Shown here piece after piece: positions 17,460 through 29,463 of a stretch of 45,158 nucleotides of DNA. The stretch is from positions 1-45,158 of the forward strand of contig NZ_JAGSSV010000025.1 in NCBI RefSeq assembly GCF_018145875.1, given 5' to 3'. Below the pieces are notes generated by a model that was not told where the DNA came from, made no database searches, and saw only the letters and a list, made by a program, of their open reading frames with translations. Position numbers and translations under genes: made by a program. This DNA comes from Marinomonas vulgaris (GTDB taxonomy: Bacteria; Pseudomonadota; Gammaproteobacteria; Pseudomonadales; Marinomonadaceae). The stretch's first letter is position 1. Every line of letters starts with the position of its first letter.

Positions 17460-18138
17460 ACACACATTGCTGCGCATTAATGCGTCTACTTTGGTGCTGT
17501 TGCTGGTGGTACAAGCCGCTGCTTGGTATCCCATTTTATCGGCGAGCCAAGACAGGCTGGATCGCCAAACAGCGCAAAGAGACAAGGAAATGAATCAGGA
17601 GCGAAAAAGACACACCTACGTCAAAGCGTTACAACAGCTGCAACTTAAAGAGGCGACTTGGGCAAGGTATTCCGTTAAAGCTTCAGATAATGAGAATGAA
17701 TTAGAGTGGCACATTGACGGTGCGGCCTCACTGGCTCAATGGCAGCGGATACTGGAAAGCGTCGAGGAGCATTTTGCGCTGTCTTTGTTGTCGGTGTCTT
17801 GGCATCTTCAGCCCAATGGCGAATGGCAGGGGACGCTGGGTTTTCAGGTAAACCCGCCAAAACGTCAGCGCGAATACCACAACTGGCTACCCAGTCGTTT
17901 AGGGGCAGAGCGCTTTGTGCAAGCCGACTGGCAATTGCTCTCTACCATGCGTATTGCGGACGTCACGGCGGCCTTGATCGCTCATAAAGAGCAGCGCTAC
18001 TGGGTGCGCGAAGGCAGTTGGTTGCCCGACATGGGGTTAGCGGTGAATCGCGTGACCACCAGTGCCGTCACCTTGATGGCCAAAGACGGCTCACAACCGA
18101 CCGTCACCATAATGGAAACAGGAGGTTCCCATGATTAA
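17428..18138 (+). CDS. PilO/HofO or GspM-like assembly protein, divergent
   Basis: A 236-residue protein with one N-terminal membrane helix (TLVLLLVVQAAAWYPIL, residues about 21-37), a coiled-coil stretch (SQDRLDRQTAQRDKEMNQER) and a periplasmic domain, the topology of PilO, HofO and GspM. A second segment near the end (GLAVNRVTTSAVTLMAKDG) resembles the short PilP/HofP homology region, so PilO and PilP parts may be fused here; this is a guess. GGAGG lies six bases before the ATG. The start is inside the previous gene and the end overlaps the secretin gene by eight bases, so the three are translated together. Confidence 0.55.
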   Translation: MSLSQYWQANKHTLLRINASTLVLLLVVQAAAWYPILSASQDRLDRQTAQRDKEMNQERKRHTYVKALQQLQLKEATWARYSVKASDNENELEWHIDGAASLAQWQRILESVEEHFALSLLSVSWHLQPNGEWQGTLGFQVNPPKRQREYHNWLPSRLGAERFVQADWQLLSTMRIADVTAALIAHKEQRYWVREGSWLPDMGLAVNRVTTSAVTLMAKDGSQPTVTIMETGGSHD

Positions 18139-19330
18139 CGCGTGGCTAAACCGTGCTTATCGAATGATGACGCTGGCAGGCATCGTCACCACCTTGTTGG
18201 TGCGACCCGTCGTCGCGATGGATGTGTACTTTGAAGCGCGACCTTTACAAGAAGTGCTGCCTTGGTTGGCCTCGCAAATGGACAAAAGTGTGGTGATCAG
18301 CCCAGAAATCAATGAAAGCCTGACCTTATCTATTAAGGGAGCGACATGGGTTGATGTGATGGAAGCTGTGGCGCAGCAACCTAACATTCAACTCACTTGG
18401 CAAGGAGAGGTGGCGGTACTGATGCCCAAGCGCCATGTGCCCATCGTCGAGAGCGAGGTTCGTTCCAGCTGTCCACCGACCTATTGGGTGCTTAGGCATG
18501 CCGAGGCCGAGGTAGTTGGTAGGCACTTACAAACCTTGTATCCAACACTTTCCTATATCGTCGATGACCGCACGAACGCCATCGTGGCGTTTTCTTGTGC
18601 CTCCTTTGAAGGAATTGAAAGGACGCTGCAGTGGCTCGATGCGCCTCTTAGGCAGGTAGAGATCAGCGCTCACATCGCACAAGTCAGTCGCACCGCCCAG
18701 TCGCAATTTGGGGTGAATTGGCAAGCTAGCTTGTCCGAAGGCGTTCGATCGTCATTAGGCGGCGCGGTGGATTTGGGCGCTTTGACACCTTCCACAAGCT
18801 TGAGTTTTTCGAGTGCAGGTGGGTCGGGATTATTGGGCTTCACTTTGGACATGATGGAAAGCGAAGGGCTGGCGAAAGTCATGTCGACGCCGAAAATTGT
18901 CACGTCAGAAGGGCAGCCGGCGCGCATTGAGTCAGGCACAGAAATACCTTACCAGATAGTGAGTGATGACAATATTAACGTCGAATTTCGTCAAGCGGCT
19001 TTGTTGTTGGAAGTGACGCCCTTTGTCAAAGACGGCGAACACCTGTTGTTAACCCTGAATATTCACCAAGATTCTGTGGGCGACCTTATCAATGGCGTGC
19101 CGAGTTTGAATACCAACAGACTGAAAACTCAAGTGGTGGTGAAAAACCAAGAAACTCTAGTGTTGGGAGGGATTTTTCGCGAAGAACGTTTCGAAACCGA
19201 GAGCCGAGTACCATTTTTAAGCGCAATTCCCGTATTGGGTAACCTGTTTAAAAGACGCTCGGAACAGCAAGAAAAGGTTGAATTGCTTGTATTTATTACG
19301 CCAAAACTGCTACAAATGACAGTTAACTAG
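18131..19330 (+). CDS. Short PilQ/HofQ-like secretin
   Basis: Outer-membrane secretin of 399 residues, close to the size of HofQ and far shorter than type IV pilus PilQ (about 700). A signal peptide ends at VVA (residue 29). An STN-type domain (VYFEARPLQEVLPWLASQM) and one N1-like domain (LRHAEAEVVGRHLQTLYP) precede the secretin core (IAQVSRTAQSQFGVNW, then LAKVMSTPKIVTSEGQPARIESG, closing VPFLSAIPVLGNLFKRR). There are no AMIN domains. The start follows GGAGG by five bases. It lies between pilus-type assembly genes and aroK, the conserved position of pilQ/hofQ. It may serve DNA uptake or a reduced pilus. Confidence 0.85.
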   Translation: MINAWLNRAYRMMTLAGIVTTLLVRPVVAMDVYFEARPLQEVLPWLASQMDKSVVISPEINESLTLSIKGATWVDVMEAVAQQPNIQLTWQGEVAVLMPKRHVPIVESEVRSSCPPTYWVLRHAEAEVVGRHLQTLYPTLSYIVDDRTNAIVAFSCASFEGIERTLQWLDAPLRQVEISAHIAQVSRTAQSQFGVNWQASLSEGVRSSLGGAVDLGALTPSTSLSFSSAGGSGLLGFTLDMMESEGLAKVMSTPKIVTSEGQPARIESGTEIPYQIVSDDNINVEFRQAALLLEVTPFVKDGEHLLLTLNIHQDSVGDLINGVPSLNTNRLKTQVVVKNQETLVLGGIFREERFETESRVPFLSAIPVLGNLFKRRSEQQEKVELLVFITPKLLQMTVN

Positions 19331-19372
19331 GCCGCAGTCTAAATCTGCTTAATTCCGACGTAATTGAATACA

Positions 19373-19921
19373 ATGATTAAAGCCCCCAATATTATTTTAG
19401 TAGGCCCAATGGGCGCAGGAAAAACGACCATAGGCCGTTTGATTTCCCATTCGATGGGAAAAGATTTCTATGACCTAGATAAAGTCATCGAAGACAACGC
19501 CGGTGCAGACATTCCGTGGATTTTTGAACGAGAAGGCGAAGACGGTTTTCGCAAACGTGAAACCCAAGCTTTGCTGTCGATGACAGAATCTGCCGCGGAA
19601 GATTGTGTACTCGCCACCGGTGGTGGCATCGTGATGCGCGAAGAGAACCGAGACATTCTGCGTCAAGGTGCGCTGGTGGTGTATTTATATGCTTCGGTCG
19701 CCCAACAGCTTTACCGCACTTCGAAAAGTAGCCATCGGCCACTGTTGCAAACGGGCGATCCTAAAGCCACCTTAACCAAATTATTTGAAGTTCGTGACCC
19801 GCTTTATCGTGAGGTGGCGACTTTGGTCATAGAAACAGATGCTCGTCATCCTAGATCGGTTGCCAACAAGGTGCTGAATGCGATTAAACGACATCTCAAC
19901 ACGGAGAGCACTGTATCCTAA
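19373..19921 (+). CDS. aroK: Shikimate kinase
   Basis: Phosphorylates shikimate in aromatic amino acid synthesis. The 182-residue P-loop protein has Walker [10 protein letters not shown] at residues 11-19, the shikimate-binding Asp in YDLDKVIE, the FREKE-like FRKRET and GGG in [10 protein letters not shown], and the lid segment SSHRPLL. A TTG at 19364 would add three residues; ATG at 19373 fits the family, though neither has a strong ribosome site. It overlaps aroB by one base, the common aroKB arrangement. Confidence 0.96.
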   Translation: MIKAPNIILVGPMGAGKTTIGRLISHSMGKDFYDLDKVIEDNAGADIPWIFEREGEDGFRKRETQALLSMTESAAEDCVLATGGGIVMREENRDILRQGALVVYLYASVAQQLYRTSKSSHRPLLQTGDPKATLTKLFEVRDPLYREVATLVIETDARHPRSVANKVLNAIKRHLNTESTVS

Positions 19922-21027
19922 TGCGCACATTAACCGTCGATCTTGGTGACCGCAGTTACCCTATTTTTATTGGTAGTGGTATTCGCGAGCAAAAAGCCCT
20001 CTTTGATGATGCCATTCACGGCAAGCAAGTCATGATAGTAACGAACACCACAATCGCACCCTTGTACCTTGATGACATGGTGGCCATGTTATCGGTCGAT
20101 TACAAAGTCGATACCTGCATTTTGCCTGATGGGGAAGTGTACAAAACACTGGAAACCTACGGTCTTATCATGACGGCTTTGCTGGATGCTAAGCACAATC
20201 GCACCACCACAGTAATCGCCCTAGGTGGCGGCGTGGTGGGAGACATGGCGGGTTTTGCGGCGGCGACCTATCAGCGCGGCGTGCCTTTTATTCAAGTGCC
20301 AACGACGTTATTGTCGCAAGTTGACTCTTCCGTCGGTGGTAAAACCGGTGTGAATCATCCGCTTGGTAAAAACATGATAGGGGCTTTTTATCAGCCTCAA
20401 GCGGTGATTATCGATACGCAAACACTGACCACCTTGCCACAGCGTGAATTGTCCGCTGGCATGGCAGAGGTGATTAAATACGGTTTGATTTGCGATGCGC
20501 CTTTCTTTGATTGGCTAGAGCAAGAAATGCCTGAGCTGATGGCGCTGGATAATGACAAAATCAGCGACGCGATTTATCGCTCTTGTTTGGCAAAAGCCAA
20601 GGTGGTTGCTCAAGACGAAAGGGAAGGTGGCATCCGTGCGATTCTCAACTTGGGGCATACCTTTGGTCATGCGATTGAAACGGAAATGGGCTACGGCAAC
20701 TGGTTGCATGGGGAAGCCGTTGCAGCGGGTAGCATGTTGGCGGTTGATTTGTCTTGGCGTATGGGCAACCTCACGGAACAAGACGTGAGTCGCTCCGTGG
20801 CTATTTTTAAGGCGGCGCACTTGCCAGTATTACCGCCAGAAAGTATGACGGTAGATAACTTTATTGAACGCATGGCGTTGGATAAAAAAGTACTCGATGG
20901 CAGTCTGCGGTTGGTGTTGTTGGCGTCCATGGGCGATGCGATGGTAACGTCAGACTTTCCGATGGACGATTTTAACGCCTGTCTTTTAGATGCCCTTGAG
21001 GCGAGTGCGCAAGCTAATTTAGCCTAG
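19921..21027 (+). CDS. aroB: 3-dehydroquinate synthase
   Basis: Converts DAHP to 3-dehydroquinate using NAD and a divalent metal. The 368-residue protein has the NAD-binding [19 protein letters not shown], the conserved [20 protein letters not shown] and the metal ligands Glu and two His in [18 protein letters not shown] and [10 protein letters not shown]. Its ATG overlaps the aroK stop (TAATG). Length is normal. Confidence 0.97.
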   Translation: MRTLTVDLGDRSYPIFIGSGIREQKALFDDAIHGKQVMIVTNTTIAPLYLDDMVAMLSVDYKVDTCILPDGEVYKTLETYGLIMTALLDAKHNRTTTVIALGGGVVGDMAGFAAATYQRGVPFIQVPTTLLSQVDSSVGGKTGVNHPLGKNMIGAFYQPQAVIIDTQTLTTLPQRELSAGMAEVIKYGLICDAPFFDWLEQEMPELMALDNDKISDAIYRSCLAKAKVVAQDEREGGIRAILNLGHTFGHAIETEMGYGNWLHGEAVAAGSMLAVDLSWRMGNLTEQDVSRSVAIFKAAHLPVLPPESMTVDNFIERMALDKKVLDGSLRLVLLASMGDAMVTSDFPMDDFNACLLDALEASAQANLA

Positions 21028-21086
21028 TTCTTGTATCAAGAACGCGTGCTTGTCGAAAAGACATGACTTTTTTTGAAGGACAACCT

Positions 21087-22676
21087 ATGTCGAAGCCAGA
21101 CTTTCAGTTTGACCTAGAAGATGCACTCAATCAGCCTTCAAAAGCGGCATTGAGGGATCCTTTTGGTTCGAAAGACGCCTCGGTGTATTTTGCTTCAGAA
21201 GAAGGCAATCAGCAGCTGGCGTTGCTGGAACATCTAAGTCGCTACAGCAGTTTGTTGTCTGTCGTTGAAGGGCCGCAAGGCAGTGGTAAAAGTCGCTTTT
21301 TAATGGAGTTTGCCCGCAACCAAGACGACACCACCATGGTGAGTCATGTCAAAGCGTCTATGCTTATGACCGCAGGTCAGCTGCTGCAAGCGATTTACAA
21401 TGGTTTTTCTGGGCACTTTAAACAGCCACCTAATGAAGCGACTTTTGGCCCCTTACTGAAATTCGCCCACGATTTAGACGACAAAGGTCAAGCGGCCTTG
21501 GTGCTTATTGATAACGCCCAAGAGCTCAATACCGACGCCGTTAGCATGTTGCTAGACATGATGTCATTGGCCACAGAAAGTCAAACTGTGCCGCACGTTG
21601 TGCTGTTTACTGAACATTCAGTGGCGCGTAATCTAGACGCCTACCAGCGCTCCCGTTACGAACAGTTAAGTCATACTCTCAAGCTGTCACCTTATTCACT
21701 GGAGCAAACTCGCGCTTATTTATTGCATCGAGTGCGCGCTGTGGCTGGTGGTATCAACCTGCCTTTTAACGACAAACAAATTGCTCAGATTCATCAAGAA
21801 TCCGGCGGTTTTCCAGGGAAAATTAATAACATTGCCCAGGTCATGATGGGCAACGCCGACAAACCAGCTAAATCGCCGTGGCGTTTTAATTTGGCGATGG
21901 GCTTTCCTTTGGCGCACATGGCACTTTTGTCCGTGGTCATGTTGGGTATTTTAGTGGCTGTGCTGTTTTCGGATTCACCAGAGGATTCAGCAACAGCCAA
22001 TACTAATGGTACTGTGATTCCATTGAGCCCACGACAAGGGCAATCGTCTGCGGAAACCATTGCTCGCATCGATGCCATGCAGCGTAGGATTGGCCAAGAA
22101 GGCGAGATCATCTTGCCAGCGATTCCAACGGGAAATACTCAGCCAGCGATTAGCAACTCGACGACGCCAATACGAACGGCAACGCCTTCGGCTTCCATTT
22201 CTGCGCCATCAGTCGCTGTGCCAGCGATTTCAACGGCACCGATTCGAGCGGAAGCGCCTGCTCGAGTAGCGGCGCCAACGGAGCAAGAGTCACCTACCAT
22301 TAACACGCCAGTCGTCAGCACGCCGGTTGTGACACCGACCACCCAAAGAACCGCGCCGACTGTGCCTCAAGATCCTTTTGATAAAACAGAATGGTGGTTA
22401 AGCCAAAGCCCAACCCGTTACACTCTGCAATTACTAGGTACCTATAATCAAGGCACGGTCAAAGACTTTATTCGCGACCAAGGCAGCATAGAGACATTTG
22501 GTTACTTTAAGTCGAAACACAATGGCCAAGACTGGTTTGTGGTGGTGTACGGTTCTTATCGTAACCGCAGTGAAGCCATCGCGGCGGCAGAAACTTTACC
22601 AAGAGATATTCGCGATCTTAATCCTTGGGCGAGAAGTGCCCGCGGCATACAAGACGATATTAAGAAAACCCGATAA
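21087..22676 (+). CDS. damX: DamX-like protein: AAA ATPase, membrane helix, SPOR domain
   Basis: A 529-residue division-associated protein. The N-terminal ExeA-like AAA domain has Walker A EGPQGSGKS (residues 61-69) and a Walker B-like ALVLIDNAQEL. A membrane helix (about residues 268-294) is followed by a long Ala/Pro/Thr-rich periplasmic linker and a C-terminal SPOR domain (YTLQLLGTYNQGTVKDFIRD, then WFVVVYGSY), which targets septal peptidoglycan. The frame opens at 21063, but GAAGGA six bases before the ATG at 21087 favours that start. Position after aroKB matches Escherichia and Pseudomonas. The linker is of low complexity and rich in TP and AP repeats. Confidence 0.88.
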   Translation: MSKPDFQFDLEDALNQPSKAALRDPFGSKDASVYFASEEGNQQLALLEHLSRYSSLLSVVEGPQGSGKSRFLMEFARNQDDTTMVSHVKASMLMTAGQLLQAIYNGFSGHFKQPPNEATFGPLLKFAHDLDDKGQAALVLIDNAQELNTDAVSMLLDMMSLATESQTVPHVVLFTEHSVARNLDAYQRSRYEQLSHTLKLSPYSLEQTRAYLLHRVRAVAGGINLPFNDKQIAQIHQESGGFPGKINNIAQVMMGNADKPAKSPWRFNLAMGFPLAHMALLSVVMLGILVAVLFSDSPEDSATANTNGTVIPLSPRQGQSSAETIARIDAMQRRIGQEGEIILPAIPTGNTQPAISNSTTPIRTATPSASISAPSVAVPAISTAPIRAEAPARVAAPTEQESPTINTPVVSTPVVTPTTQRTAPTVPQDPFDKTEWWLSQSPTRYTLQLLGTYNQGTVKDFIRDQGSIETFGYFKSKHNGQDWFVVVYGSYRNRSEAIAAAETLPRDIRDLNPWARSARGIQDDIKKTR

Positions 22677-23089
22677 TCGACTGCTTCAGCTCACTGAAAA
22701 GCGAGAATGGGCTCAGAAAAGCGAATTTTTTTGGGTCTTTTCTCAAATTAAATCTGCAATTAAGTAAAAATCACTGAAATTCTCTGAAAAATCACAATGA
22801 ACAGTAGAATTTTCTGTTTGGAAAAACACCAGCCATAGATAATTCTCTAAGTCCTGGTTATTTGCTGCTAAACCCCCTACAAAAAACGCCAAATTAGCTT
22901 AAAACAGGCTTAGGTCAATTTGAGTCGTGCCCTTCCTCGGGGTAGTATGATCATCCATTTTGACGACCTTTCAGCTTAATAATAGTCATTCTTAACGCCG
23001 AGCACCCCATGCTCGTGCTGTTGATTGAGTCGTCTAATAGTCGAATTTTATCTAATTACTTTTTACGTTTTTATTGTGGGAGTTGGTGT
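22677..23089. other. damX-gltB intergenic region
   Basis: About 410 bases without a gene. The first 130 bases are AT-rich with repeated GAAAAGCGA and CTGAAAAATCAC-like words but no clear terminator. A promoter is seen at 22920-22948. The leader holds a hairpin with arms CGAGCA (22999-23004) and TGCTCG (23010-23015). An in-frame ATG at 23009 lies in this hairpin but has no ribosome site. I see no known riboswitch. Confidence 0.6.
22920..22948 (+). promoter_or_regulatory. Probable sigma-70 promoter of gltBD
   Basis: TTGAGT at 22920-22925 and TAGTAT at 22943-22948 are separated by 17 bases. Start of transcription would be near 22955, giving a leader of about 135 bases before gltB. Confidence 0.5.
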
Positions 23090-26000
23090 ATGAATGCAGG
23101 CCTTTATCGTCCTGGCGAGTTCAAAGACAACTGTGGCTTTGGCCTAATTGCGCACATGGAAGGCAACACGAGCCATGAGTTGCTTAAGACAGCTATTGAG
23201 TCTTTGACATGTATGACACACCGTGGCGGCATTGCGGCCGATGGCAAAACGGGTGATGGTTGTGGTCTTCTTATTCAAAAGCCAGATCTATTCTTGCGCG
23301 GTGAAGCGCAGGCATTGTTTGGCCATACTTTGTCGGATCTGTACGGCATCGGCATGGTGTTTTTGGACCAAGACGAAGCACTAGCGAGTGAGCAGCGCGA
23401 CACATTAGATCAGAAACTGAAAGACGAGGGCTTGAATGTGGTTGGCTGGCGCGATGTGCCAATCGATGCGTCTTGTCTTGGTATGATTGCCACCGATTGT
23501 TTGCCGCGCATTCAGCAGGTGTTTGTCGACAGTAACCGTATGGACGCTCGCACCTTTGCCACACGTTTGTTCGTGGCTCGTCGTCAAACCGAAATTGCCT
23601 TGACTCACTATGAGAATTTCTACATCTGTTCCTTGTCTGACAAGGTGTTAGCCTATAAAGGCTTGATGATGCCAGTGGATTTGCCTTTCTTTTATAAAGA
23701 TTTGGGCAACGAAAAAATGCAAACGGCGATTTGTGTTTTCCACCAACGTTTCTCAACCAACACCTTGCCAAAATGGCCGCTTGCCCAACCGTTTCGTATG
23801 TTGGCGCACAATGGCGAAATCAACACCATTGAAGGTAACCGTAACTGGGCTTTGGCGCGAACCAACAAGTTGCGCACGCCACTGATTCCTGAACTGCAAG
23901 ACCTTCAGCCGCTGGTTAACCTAACGGGCTCCGATTCGTCCTCCATGGACAACATGCTTGAAGTCTTGGTCACCGGTGGCGTGGATATCTTCCGCGCGGC
24001 ACGTTTGATTATTCCACCGGCGTGGCAAAACGTCGAAAACATGGACCCAGAGTTGCGTGCGTTTTATCAGTACAATTCCATGCACATGGAACCTTGGGAT
24101 GGCCCAGCTGGCTTGGTCATGACCGATGGTCGTCATGCCGTGTGTATGCTGGACCGAAATGGCTTGCGTCCGGCTCGCTGGGTAGTGACCAAAAATGGCT
24201 TCATTACTTTGGCATCTGAAGTAGGTACTTACGGCTACAAATCCGAAGATGTGGTATCGAAAGGCCGCGTTGGCCCTGGCCAAATGCTGGTCATTGATAC
24301 GCAAAACGGCGAAGTGCTACACACCGACGACATCGACAATCGCCTGAAATCCATGCACCCATACAAGAAATGGTTGAAGCAAGAAGCGATTCGTATGGAA
24401 TCCTTGTTGCAGGAGTCGTCTCTTGAGTTTGAACCTTTTACCAAAGAAGAGATGTCAACGTACCAAAAGATGTTTCAAGTGTCTTTTGAAGAGCGTGAGC
24501 AAATTTTCCGTCCATTAGCCGAAAGTGGCCATGAAGCGGTAGGTTCGATGGGTGATGATACGCCAATGGCAGTGATGTCGAGCCAGACTCGCCCAGTCAC
24601 CGATTACTTCCGTCAAAAATTTGCTCAAGTAACCAATCCACCGATCGACCCATTGCGTGAATCTGTGGTGATGTCGTTGGAAACCTGCATCGGTGTAGAA
24701 CGCAATCTGTTTGAAGAAACGCCGAAACACGCGAACCGTATTATCTTTTCATCTCCTGTGGTGTCAGCACGTAAATACAGTCGACTGCTGGAACTTAATG
24801 ATCATCGTTTCCGCATGGAGCGTTTGAGCACCAATTACAACCCAGAAGTGGTTTCCCTCGAAGAGGCAATTAAAGCATTACAGGTCAAAGCTGCTGAGGT
24901 GGTACGCAATGGCGCGGTGATCTTGTCATTGACCGACCGAGACATCCAAAAAGGTTTCTTACCGATTCCGGCGCCCATGGCGGTTGGAGCGGTACATCAT
25001 TATTTATCAAAGCATGGTTTGCGTTGTGATTCGAACATCATTGCCGACACCGGCTTTGCTCGTGATCCGCATCAGTTTGCTGTGTTGTTGGGCTTTGGTG
25101 CCACGGCTGTTTACCCTTACCTGTCATACCGTTTAATCAACGACATGATCGACAAAGGCGAAGTATTGGGCGACCCCATCGCGTGCCACGTGAAATACCG
25201 TAAAGGCATTAACAAGGGCTTGATGAAGATCATCTCCAAAATGGGGATTTCGACCATAGCTTCTTACCGTGGTGCTCAGTTATTTGAAGCCGTTGGTTTG
25301 GATACCAAGGTGGTGGATTTGTGTTTCAAAGGTGTTGCTAGCCGCATCAAAGGCGCACGTTTTGAAGACTTCCAAATCGATCAGCAAACCATTGCTGACA
25401 ACGCGTGGAAATTGCGTAAGCCAATCCAACAGGGTGGCTACTTAAAATACGTACACGATGCGGAATATCACGCTTTCAACCCAGATGTGGTGCGCAACTT
25501 GCAAACCGCCGTAGGCAGTGGCCGTTTTGAAGACTTCAGCAAATACGCGGAGTTGGTCAACAATCGTCCAGCGTCTATGTTACGTGACTTGTTCACTGTG
25601 TCTGACAAAGCAAAAGCCATTGCGCTCGATACAGTAGAATCCGTTGATGAGATTCTGCCTCGTTTTGATTCGGCCGGTATGTCGCTTGGTGCCTTGTCAC
25701 CAGAAGCACATGAAGCCCTTGCGCAAGCAATGAACGAACTTGGTTGTCGCTCGAATTCCGGTGAAGGCGGTGAAGACCCAGCGCGTCACGGTACGGAGCG
25801 TCGTTCTAAGATCAAACAAATCGCTTCCGGTCGTTTTGGTGTGACACCAGAATACTTGGTGAACGCCGAAGTGCTGCAAATTAAAGTCGCACAGGGCGCT
25901 AAGCCTGGCGAAGGTGGTCAGCTTCCGGGCGGTAAAGTAAACGGCTTGATCGCGCGTTTGCGTTACGCGGTGCCAGGTGTGACCTTGATTTCGCCACCGC

Positions 26001-27541
26001 CGCATCACGATATTTATTCTATCGAGGATTTGGCGCAGCTGATTTTCGATTTGAAACAAGTTAACCCAGAAGCTTTGGTGTCAGTGAAATTAGTGTCTGA
26101 GCCAGGTGTGGGCACAATCGCCGCGGGTGTGGCGAAAGCCTACGCGGATTTGATCACCATTTCAGGATACGACGGTGGTACCGCTGCGTCGCCGATCACC
26201 TCGATTCGTCATGCCGGTTCGCCTTGGGAATTGGGCTTGGCCGAAGCACAACAGGCGCTTCGTTCGAATGATTTGCGCGGCAAAATTCGTCTGCAAACAG
26301 ACGGTGGCTTAAAAACCGGTTTAGACGTGGTGAAAGCGGCGATTTTAGGCGCAGAAAGCTTCGGTTTTGGTACCACGCCAATGATCGCGATGGGCTGTAA
26401 ATTCTTACGAATTTGTCACCTAAATAACTGTGCGACAGGTGTGGCGACACAAGACCAAATGCTGCGCGATGAGCACTTTATCGGCACAGTAGAAATGATC
26501 AAAAACTTCTTCCGTTTCATGGCTGAAGACACTCGCCAATGGTTGGCGAAACTAGGTGTAGCGCGTTTACAAGACTTGATCGGTCGTACGGATTTACTGG
26601 CGATTTTGCCAGGAGAAACTGACAAACAGCGTAATTTAGACTTGTCGCCTATTCTGAAAAACGATCTGATCCCTGCCGACAAAGCGCAATATTGTGTGAC
26701 GCCATTGAATCCACCACATGACAAAGGTCTTTTGGCGATCAAGATGTGGGAAACGGTGAAAGACAGTGTAGAAGAGAAAGAAGGTGGCGAGTTTGCCTTT
26801 GACGTCACCAACTGTGATCGTTCTATCGGCGCACGTTTGTCCGGTGAAATTGCCAAACGCTACGGCAACCAAGGTATGGTTGATGCGCCTTTGACATTGA
26901 AATTAAGCGGTACCGCGGGCCAAAGTTTTGGTGTGTGGAACGCCGGTGGTTTGAACATGTACCTAGAAGGCGATGCCAACGATTACGTAGGTAAAGGTAT
27001 GACCGGCGGTAAGCTGGTTGTGCGTCCGCCTAAAGGTTCTGTATTTAAGTCGCAAGATTCGGCGATCATAGGTAACACCTGTTTGTACGGTGCGACGGGC
27101 GGTAAATTGTTTGCAGCTGGAACAGCGGGTGAGCGTTTTGCGGTGCGTAACTCAGGCACTCATACTGTTATTGAAGGCGCGGGCGATCACTGCTGTGAAT
27201 ACATGACCGGCGGTATGGTGACGGTATTGGGCAACACAGGTTACAACTTTGGCGCGGGCATGACGGGCGGTTTCGCTTATGTGCTCGATTTAGACCGTAC
27301 CTTTGTGGATAAATACAATCACGAGCTGGTGGAAATTCACCGTATCGGCACAGAGTTGACAGAAGAATATCGTTCGCACCTACGTTCTGTGATCGAAGAA
27401 TACGTCCGTGAAACTGACAGTGAATGGGGCCATGAAATCCTAGAGAACTTCTATGACTACATTGGCAAGTTCTGGCTAGTGAAACCAAAAGCCGCCAGTT
27501 TAGGCGCCTTGTTGGCAAGCACTCGTCAACGTCCGGAATAA
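23090..27541 (+). CDS. gltB: Glutamate synthase (NADPH) large subunit
   Basis: Transfers the amide of glutamine to 2-oxoglutarate. The 1483-residue protein opens [19 protein letters not shown]; Cys15 becomes the N-terminal nucleophile of the class II glutaminase domain after propeptide removal. The central domain and the FMN domain follow (about residues 860-1230, with [19 protein letters not shown] and the 3Fe-4S cluster cysteines in [12 protein letters not shown]), then the GXGXG beta-helix (from about 1260: [31 protein letters not shown]). The frame opens 27 residues earlier, but GGGAG before ATG 23090 and the short propeptide typical of Pseudomonas relatives favour this start. gltD follows after 114 bases. 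Confidence 0.97.
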   Translation: MNAGLYRPGEFKDNCGFGLIAHMEGNTSHELLKTAIESLTCMTHRGGIAADGKTGDGCGLLIQKPDLFLRGEAQALFGHTLSDLYGIGMVFLDQDEALASEQRDTLDQKLKDEGLNVVGWRDVPIDASCLGMIATDCLPRIQQVFVDSNRMDARTFATRLFVARRQTEIALTHYENFYICSLSDKVLAYKGLMMPVDLPFFYKDLGNEKMQTAICVFHQRFSTNTLPKWPLAQPFRMLAHNGEINTIEGNRNWALARTNKLRTPLIPELQDLQPLVNLTGSDSSSMDNMLEVLVTGGVDIFRAARLIIPPAWQNVENMDPELRAFYQYNSMHMEPWDGPAGLVMTDGRHAVCMLDRNGLRPARWVVTKNGFITLASEVGTYGYKSEDVVSKGRVGPGQMLVIDTQNGEVLHTDDIDNRLKSMHPYKKWLKQEAIRMESLLQESSLEFEPFTKEEMSTYQKMFQVSFEEREQIFRPLAESGHEAVGSMGDDTPMAVMSSQTRPVTDYFRQKFAQVTNPPIDPLRESVVMSLETCIGVERNLFEETPKHANRIIFSSPVVSARKYSRLLELNDHRFRMERLSTNYNPEVVSLEEAIKALQVKAAEVVRNGAVILSLTDRDIQKGFLPIPAPMAVGAVHHYLSKHGLRCDSNIIADTGFARDPHQFAVLLGFGATAVYPYLSYRLINDMIDKGEVLGDPIACHVKYRKGINKGLMKIISKMGISTIASYRGAQLFEAVGLDTKVVDLCFKGVASRIKGARFEDFQIDQQTIADNAWKLRKPIQQGGYLKYVHDAEYHAFNPDVVRNLQTAVGSGRFEDFSKYAELVNNRPASMLRDLFTVSDKAKAIALDTVESVDEILPRFDSAGMSLGALSPEAHEALAQAMNELGCRSNSGEGGEDPARHGTERRSKIKQIASGRFGVTPEYLVNAEVLQIKVAQGAKPGEGGQLPGGKVNGLIARLRYAVPGVTLISPPPHHDIYSIEDLAQLIFDLKQVNPEALVSVKLVSEPGVGTIAAGVAKAYADLITISGYDGGTAASPITSIRHAGSPWELGLAEAQQALRSNDLRGKIRLQTDGGLKTGLDVVKAAILGAESFGFGTTPMIAMGCKFLRICHLNNCATGVATQDQMLRDEHFIGTVEMIKNFFRFMAEDTRQWLAKLGVARLQDLIGRTDLLAILPGETDKQRNLDLSPILKNDLIPADKAQYCVTPLNPPHDKGLLAIKMWETVKDSVEEKEGGEFAFDVTNCDRSIGARLSGEIAKRYGNQGMVDAPLTLKLSGTAGQSFGVWNAGGLNMYLEGDANDYVGKGMTGGKLVVRPPKGSVFKSQDSAIIGNTCLYGATGGKLFAAGTAGERFAVRNSGTHTVIEGAGDHCCEYMTGGMVTVLGNTGYNFGAGMTGGFAYVLDLDRTFVDKYNHELVEIHRIGTELTEEYRSHLRSVIEEYVRETDSEWGHEILENFYDYIGKFWLVKPKAASLGALLASTRQRPE

Positions 27542-27618
27542 AACACGCTGTTGCATTGGGCGATGGACGCCATGGCCCAGTGCAGAGAACGAATCAGTCT
27601 GACCCATTTGAGAGAAGC

Positions 27619-27638
27619 GCTGCTTGTTTGCAAGCAGC
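27619..27638 (+). other. Hairpin just before the gltD ribosome site
   Basis: Perfect eight-base arms GCTGCTTG and CAAGCAGC around loop TTTG. It ends one or two bases before the AAGGAG of gltD. No T-run follows, so it is more likely an mRNA-stability or translation element than a terminator. Confidence 0.55.
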
Positions 27639-27649
27639 CAAGGAGATAG

Positions 27650-29077
<1,428 letters not shown>

Positions 29078-29104
29078 CAAACGGTTTAAAACAGGCAATA
29101 TGCT

Positions 29105-29140
29105 AAAAACGCCAACAGAGACATCTGATTGGCGTTTTTT
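29105..29140 (+). terminator. Rho-independent terminator of gltBD
   Basis: Arms AAAAACGCCAA and TTGGCGTTTTT around a 13-base loop with a T-run at the end. Confidence 0.9.
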
Positions 29141-29200
29141 ATCATCTAAACCCCGCGTATCACCGTATTAACTTAACTACTCTTTTTTAGCAGGTTCACT

Positions 29201-29371
29201 ATGTTCTCATTTTTAAAGTCCGACCCGACCAAAAAACTCAATAAGGAATACGGCGAGCTACTGGAAAAAGCCATGCAGGCTCAGCGCGGTGGAGACATTC
29301 GTTTGTATTCAGAACTGACGGAGCAAGCCGAAGCCGTGAAAGCCAAACTGGATGCCATGAAGGATAAATAA
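29201..29371 (+). CDS. Small DUF6435 (Lacal_2735-type) protein
   Basis: A 56-residue basic/acidic helical protein that opens MFSFLKSDPTKKLNKEYGE and continues LLEKAMQAQRGGDIRLYSEL. This pattern is that of the small Lacal_2735 / DUF6435 family found in many marine bacteria, whose function is unknown. The first residues may form a short amphipathic anchor; the rest would be two helices with regular heptads. A weak ribosome site (CAGG) lies seven bases upstream. It stands alone between two terminators. Confidence 0.8.
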   Translation: MFSFLKSDPTKKLNKEYGELLEKAMQAQRGGDIRLYSELTEQAEAVKAKLDAMKDK

Positions 29372-29390
29372 GCCTTACCAATCGAGAGTC

Positions 29391-29430
29391 AAAAGAGCCC
29401 CAGATAATCGCTGTTATCTGGGGCTCTTTT
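29391..29430. terminator. Long bidirectional terminator
   Basis: Seventeen-base perfect arms (left 29391-29407, right 29414-29430) starting AAAAGAGCCCC and ending GGGGCTCTTTT, with loop TCGCTG. A and T runs on both sides fit termination of the small gene and of the convergent antiporter gene. Confidence 0.92.
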
Positions 29431-29463
29431 GGTTGGCTTGTTGGTGCGAGTGCGCGGCTTGCG

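Noticed and set aside
22677..23089. Riboswitch in the gltB leader
   Set aside because: Only one six-base-pair hairpin is visible and no known glutamine- or glycine-type core could be recognised.
23271..23771. 166-codon minus-strand frame inside gltB
   Set aside because: gltB is conserved across this entire stretch, so the frame is an antisense shadow.
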